Shown here: positions 61,401 to 64,000 of the stretch, in pieces
Layout of the letters: each line of letters starts with the position of its first letter
Position numbering within the stretch: position 1 is the stretch's first letter
NCBI RefSeq assembly: GCF_947623445.1
Contig: NC_135243.1
Coordinates: 22,514,479-22,578,478 of the forward strand
DNA length: 64,000 bases
Direction: 5' to 3'
Source of the DNA: Clavelina lepadiformis
Lineage: Eukaryota > Chordata > Ascidiacea > Aplousobranchia > Clavelinidae
Position numbers and translations under genes: made by a program
The notes under the pieces: model-generated
What the model was told of the DNA's origin: nothing
The model's database searches: none
What the model saw: the letters and a program-made list of their open reading frames with translations, nothing else

Positions 61401-63952
61401 GGAACAGCTTAAAACGTTTATTCTTTAATACTTATGTTGTTCCAAACAATAAGTTAAAACTATACAGCTTTCCGCTCAATGTCTTTTTACCATTATATCA
61501 TAAGATAAAGCTGTTTCTTACGTTGTTTTGTGCATACAATATAAACAACCATTAAAGCAGCAATACCTCGGAAAATCTAGGGTCTGTGTACGTGAGTAAT
61601 TTCTTAAGCCTTTTTTCTGCAGCATCTGTCATATTCTTATTCCACTCCGTCTCAAGCCAATCACAACTTTGTAAATAATCAAGACAGCTACCAACATCAG
61701 CTTTAGCTAAATACATTAGCACAAAAGAGATTTCCGTTAAGGATGATATGTACATTTCAAGTCTGTTGATTTATTGCACGTAGAATGTTAATAAATAACT
61801 GAATGTTATTTTATATTCTTCTATATTGAGTGTTTTACCACAAAGTATTTAGAGTACAAATAAATATTTATGGTTGGTTTATTACGTTGTACCTTCGTCT
61901 ATAGTAACGATGTCATGGTAGGATTTAACGGGATCACGTCAATTGACCGTGAACAAATTCACCGGCGACAATTGGTCGTGGTCAACTGACCGGCAACAAA
62001 TTGGCCGGCGACACAAATCAACCGCTACGCATTTTATTTTTATTTTTTACGCAAATTAGCATTGTTGTTTATTCAAATTATATGATTTAAGTGATAATAT
62101 GATTTAAGGTCAGTTGGTTCTAGGTAAATTTACGTCACGGTCAGTTGTCCCCCGGTCAGTTGTCCCCGGTGAGTTTGTTCGCGGTCAATTTCCCACGGTT
62201 AATTGTCGTGGAACCGGATTTAACCAGGGTGTTCCTTCTATCATCCCCTAACAGAATAAATAATTATATGTTGATTCTTGAACGTTTTCTTACGATTAGA
62301 GGTATTTAAAGAAATAAACATAAAAACAAACATCGTCCATTGGGAAATAAGAACAGTCCTTCTACAATCTACAATATAATGCAGATATTTGTAGAGTTTG
62401 ATTTAAATCAATACACTGTACAGTAATAGTGAGTAAACTGATTATATGATAATATAAATCTCTGTATCTTGGGTATCTTGAGTATCTTGGAATATAAATT
62501 AGACAAAGCATTTCAAGGCGATGATCGGCTAATTTTATGATATACACTGTCATGCCTTACCCACGAAACTAAAATTGACATAGCAAACATATTATACGGT
62601 GTACAAAGATGAATTGTTTGCTCTTATACGAACAAAGCATCGGTTTAATCAAACACGGGATCGCTACTTCAACAGCGGCCAGTTGGAGACAAATGACCAC
62701 CGGGTCGGATTTTGGTTATGTTCGTGTTTTTATGTTACTTTATTTATTTTGACAAAATGATAATGTTTACCTGTAGACGAAATATATTTATGTTTCAACG
62801 TTGCACAAGTCGACTCCGGTTTTATCTTACATTTAACATTAGCTTGTAGTAATAATGTTACAAAATATACAGTACTTAGTTGAAAAATCAACCCTATCCA
62901 AACCGGGTTCGCCACATTACTATTTTAACTAGGTGTGGCCAACACTGCACACGAATTTTCAATTGTTAATTACTCGAAAACTATACGTCGTAAACTGATC
63001 TAAATTTTACAGGTTATTAGCAAAAACATCTGGATTCCTGTATACATCGTAATTGTAAAATAAAGAAAGTGCATTAAGTGTAACTTAAGTATTTCTACAA
63101 TTGATACATTTCTGGAATTTTTTCTTGTTACGCCGTGTCCCAGCTCTGCGCAAAACCAGCTGACCGCGAAAAGAGAACACAAGAGAATAGTTAGTCGAGT
63201 TAGCAGTGCGTAAATGAGTAACAGAAACGATACGCTTCAATGCGGAGAGAGCAAAATTATGAAAATATGACAATATCTCAAAAATTACAAAATCCAACTT
63301 TATAAAATAAACATGGACAAATAGTTGAACATTTTTTAGGAAAAGTCACCAAATTTCCAGTTTCTACAGCAAACAATGCAATAGTACGCCACGCAAATGG
63401 ACTATAACTAAACAATTCATATAGCAAAACATTTTTTCGTGCAGAAATTGATTGTTTGACCTGACATATGACCTGAAATATTGCACGACTTTCCGTATTA
63501 TACAAGAATTATGTTGTTTTCCATAGCGAACCTGGCCAATCGTAACGCAATGCGTTTAGCCATTAAACAATAACTGATTTGCTATAGATGAAAACATTCA
63601 ACATTAACAGGTCATATTATGCCGATTAGTACAAGCTGCTAACTTTCCAAAGCAAACTAAAAAAAGGATTAATTTGTAATCCTAAGTTTCTTTAAAGTAA
63701 TTTAATTAGTCTCATTTTTCTTTTTGCAGGAAAGTGAAAATTTACTTAATCTCGTTCTTATAAAAATATTACAATACCTCTTAAAAATATTGTATTTCGA
63801 TAAATACTTTTTTCGTTAGTTTAAACTGTTTCTTTAGAACGCCTACAACTATAAAATGTTATTCACCTGGAAGTTTGTTCTCGTCATTTAATCCAATATC
63901 TTTTTCAATACACAGAATATCACAGATTTCTTTTGCCATAGTTCTCATATTC
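58445..63952 (-). CDS. Gene B, armadillo-like paralogue of gene A (partial, probably damaged)
   Basis: Minus-strand exons 5' to 3': 63867-63952, 61567-61706, 61298-61407, about 60334-60480, about 59791-59928 (damaged), 59073-59189, 58757-58931, 58445-58584 (stop TAA at 58445-58447). Most align with gene A: AKADVGSCLDYL with AKANVQSFLDYL, CDGLGQLARNKDNAA with FDGLAQLARNDDNAA, ERMEFLTFFA with ERMEFLTFIA; several exon lengths are equal. The last exon shows an armadillo-like LLYNLCLLNENTEEI and ends at a stop where gene A splices on. The exon at 59791-59928 starts well (LGILYNSARRPES) but meets a TAG, so the gene may be a pseudogene. The 5' end lies beyond the window. Confidence 0.65.
59190..60333. 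other. Introns of gene B with one damaged exon
   Basis: Apart from the degenerate exon at about 59791-59928, I see no coding signal or repeat. Open frames on the plus strand here are short and unconvincing. Confidence 0.4.
61707..63866. other. Large intron of gene B
   Basis: A 2.2 kb stretch between the gene B exons at 63867-63952 and 61567-61706. It contains an inverted-repeat element (61930-62215). A short piece with similar GGCCAGTTGGAGACAAATGACC sequence lies near 62676-62697. Nothing else recognised; the open frames around 63000-63500 match nothing I know. Confidence 0.45.
61930..62215. mobile_element. Inverted-repeat MITE with 9-bp target duplication
   Basis: 286 bp with ends GGGATCACGTCAATTGACCG and (reverse complement of the other end) GGTTCCACGACAATTAACCG. 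It is flanked by exact GGATTTAAC on both sides (61921-61929 and 62216-62224). The arms contain several degenerate GACAACTGACCGG-type repeats. A 9-bp duplication would fit a Mutator-like element, but the superfamily is not proven. Confidence 0.82.
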
Positions 63953-64000
63953 CTGAAAATACCGGCAAAGTTATTACTTGCCAAACCCAAAATTTTCAAC

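Noticed and set aside
1..64000. CRISPR arrays, operons or other prokaryotic systems
   Set aside because: The window is clearly animal nuclear DNA with spliced genes; the long direct repeats are segmental duplications.

Overview
The window is animal nuclear DNA. It is AT-rich, its genes are split into many short exons with introns of roughly 75-200 bp, and it carries small DNA transposons and a decayed LINE. The main gene is metazoan xanthine dehydrogenase (XDH). I infer a tunicate, probably a Ciona-like ascidian, from the compact introns, base composition and repeat content. The XDH assignment is firm; the species is not.

The dominant structure is a head-to-tail array of an 18.01 kb unit: unit 1 about 194-18203, unit 2 about 18204-36214, unit 3 about 36215-54950. 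Each unit holds, on the minus strand, a full-length-looking XDH gene (low-coordinate side), about 4.2 kb of intergenic DNA with transposon remnants, and the 3' exons of an unrelated gene predicted to be an armadillo-like helical protein (gene A). Only unit 3 runs on into the 5' exons of gene A. The gene A pieces in units 1 and 2 are therefore 5'-truncated by the duplication breakpoint. A diverged, probably damaged paralogue (gene B) follows at 58.4-64.0 kb and leaves the window. Between A and B lies a decayed non-LTR retrotransposon (about 56.7-57.8 kb).

Units 1 and 2 are almost identical (I spotted eight small differences). The left half of unit 3 (to about 45,740) looked identical to unit 2, but from there on unit 3 diverges by a few percent, with several indels and a private 403-bp transposon insertion. 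The array is therefore a mosaic, either from unequal crossing-over or gene conversion, or from merged haplotypes in the assembly.

In XDH, 29 exons can be placed; in unit 1 they join in phase to about 1,332 residues, essentially the vertebrate length minus a short exon 1 that I could not locate. One GC-AG intron is present. A small change abolishes the conserved 3' splice acceptor of one FAD-domain exon in units 2 and 3 but not in unit 1. No ncRNA or CRISPR was found. No promoter could be assigned.
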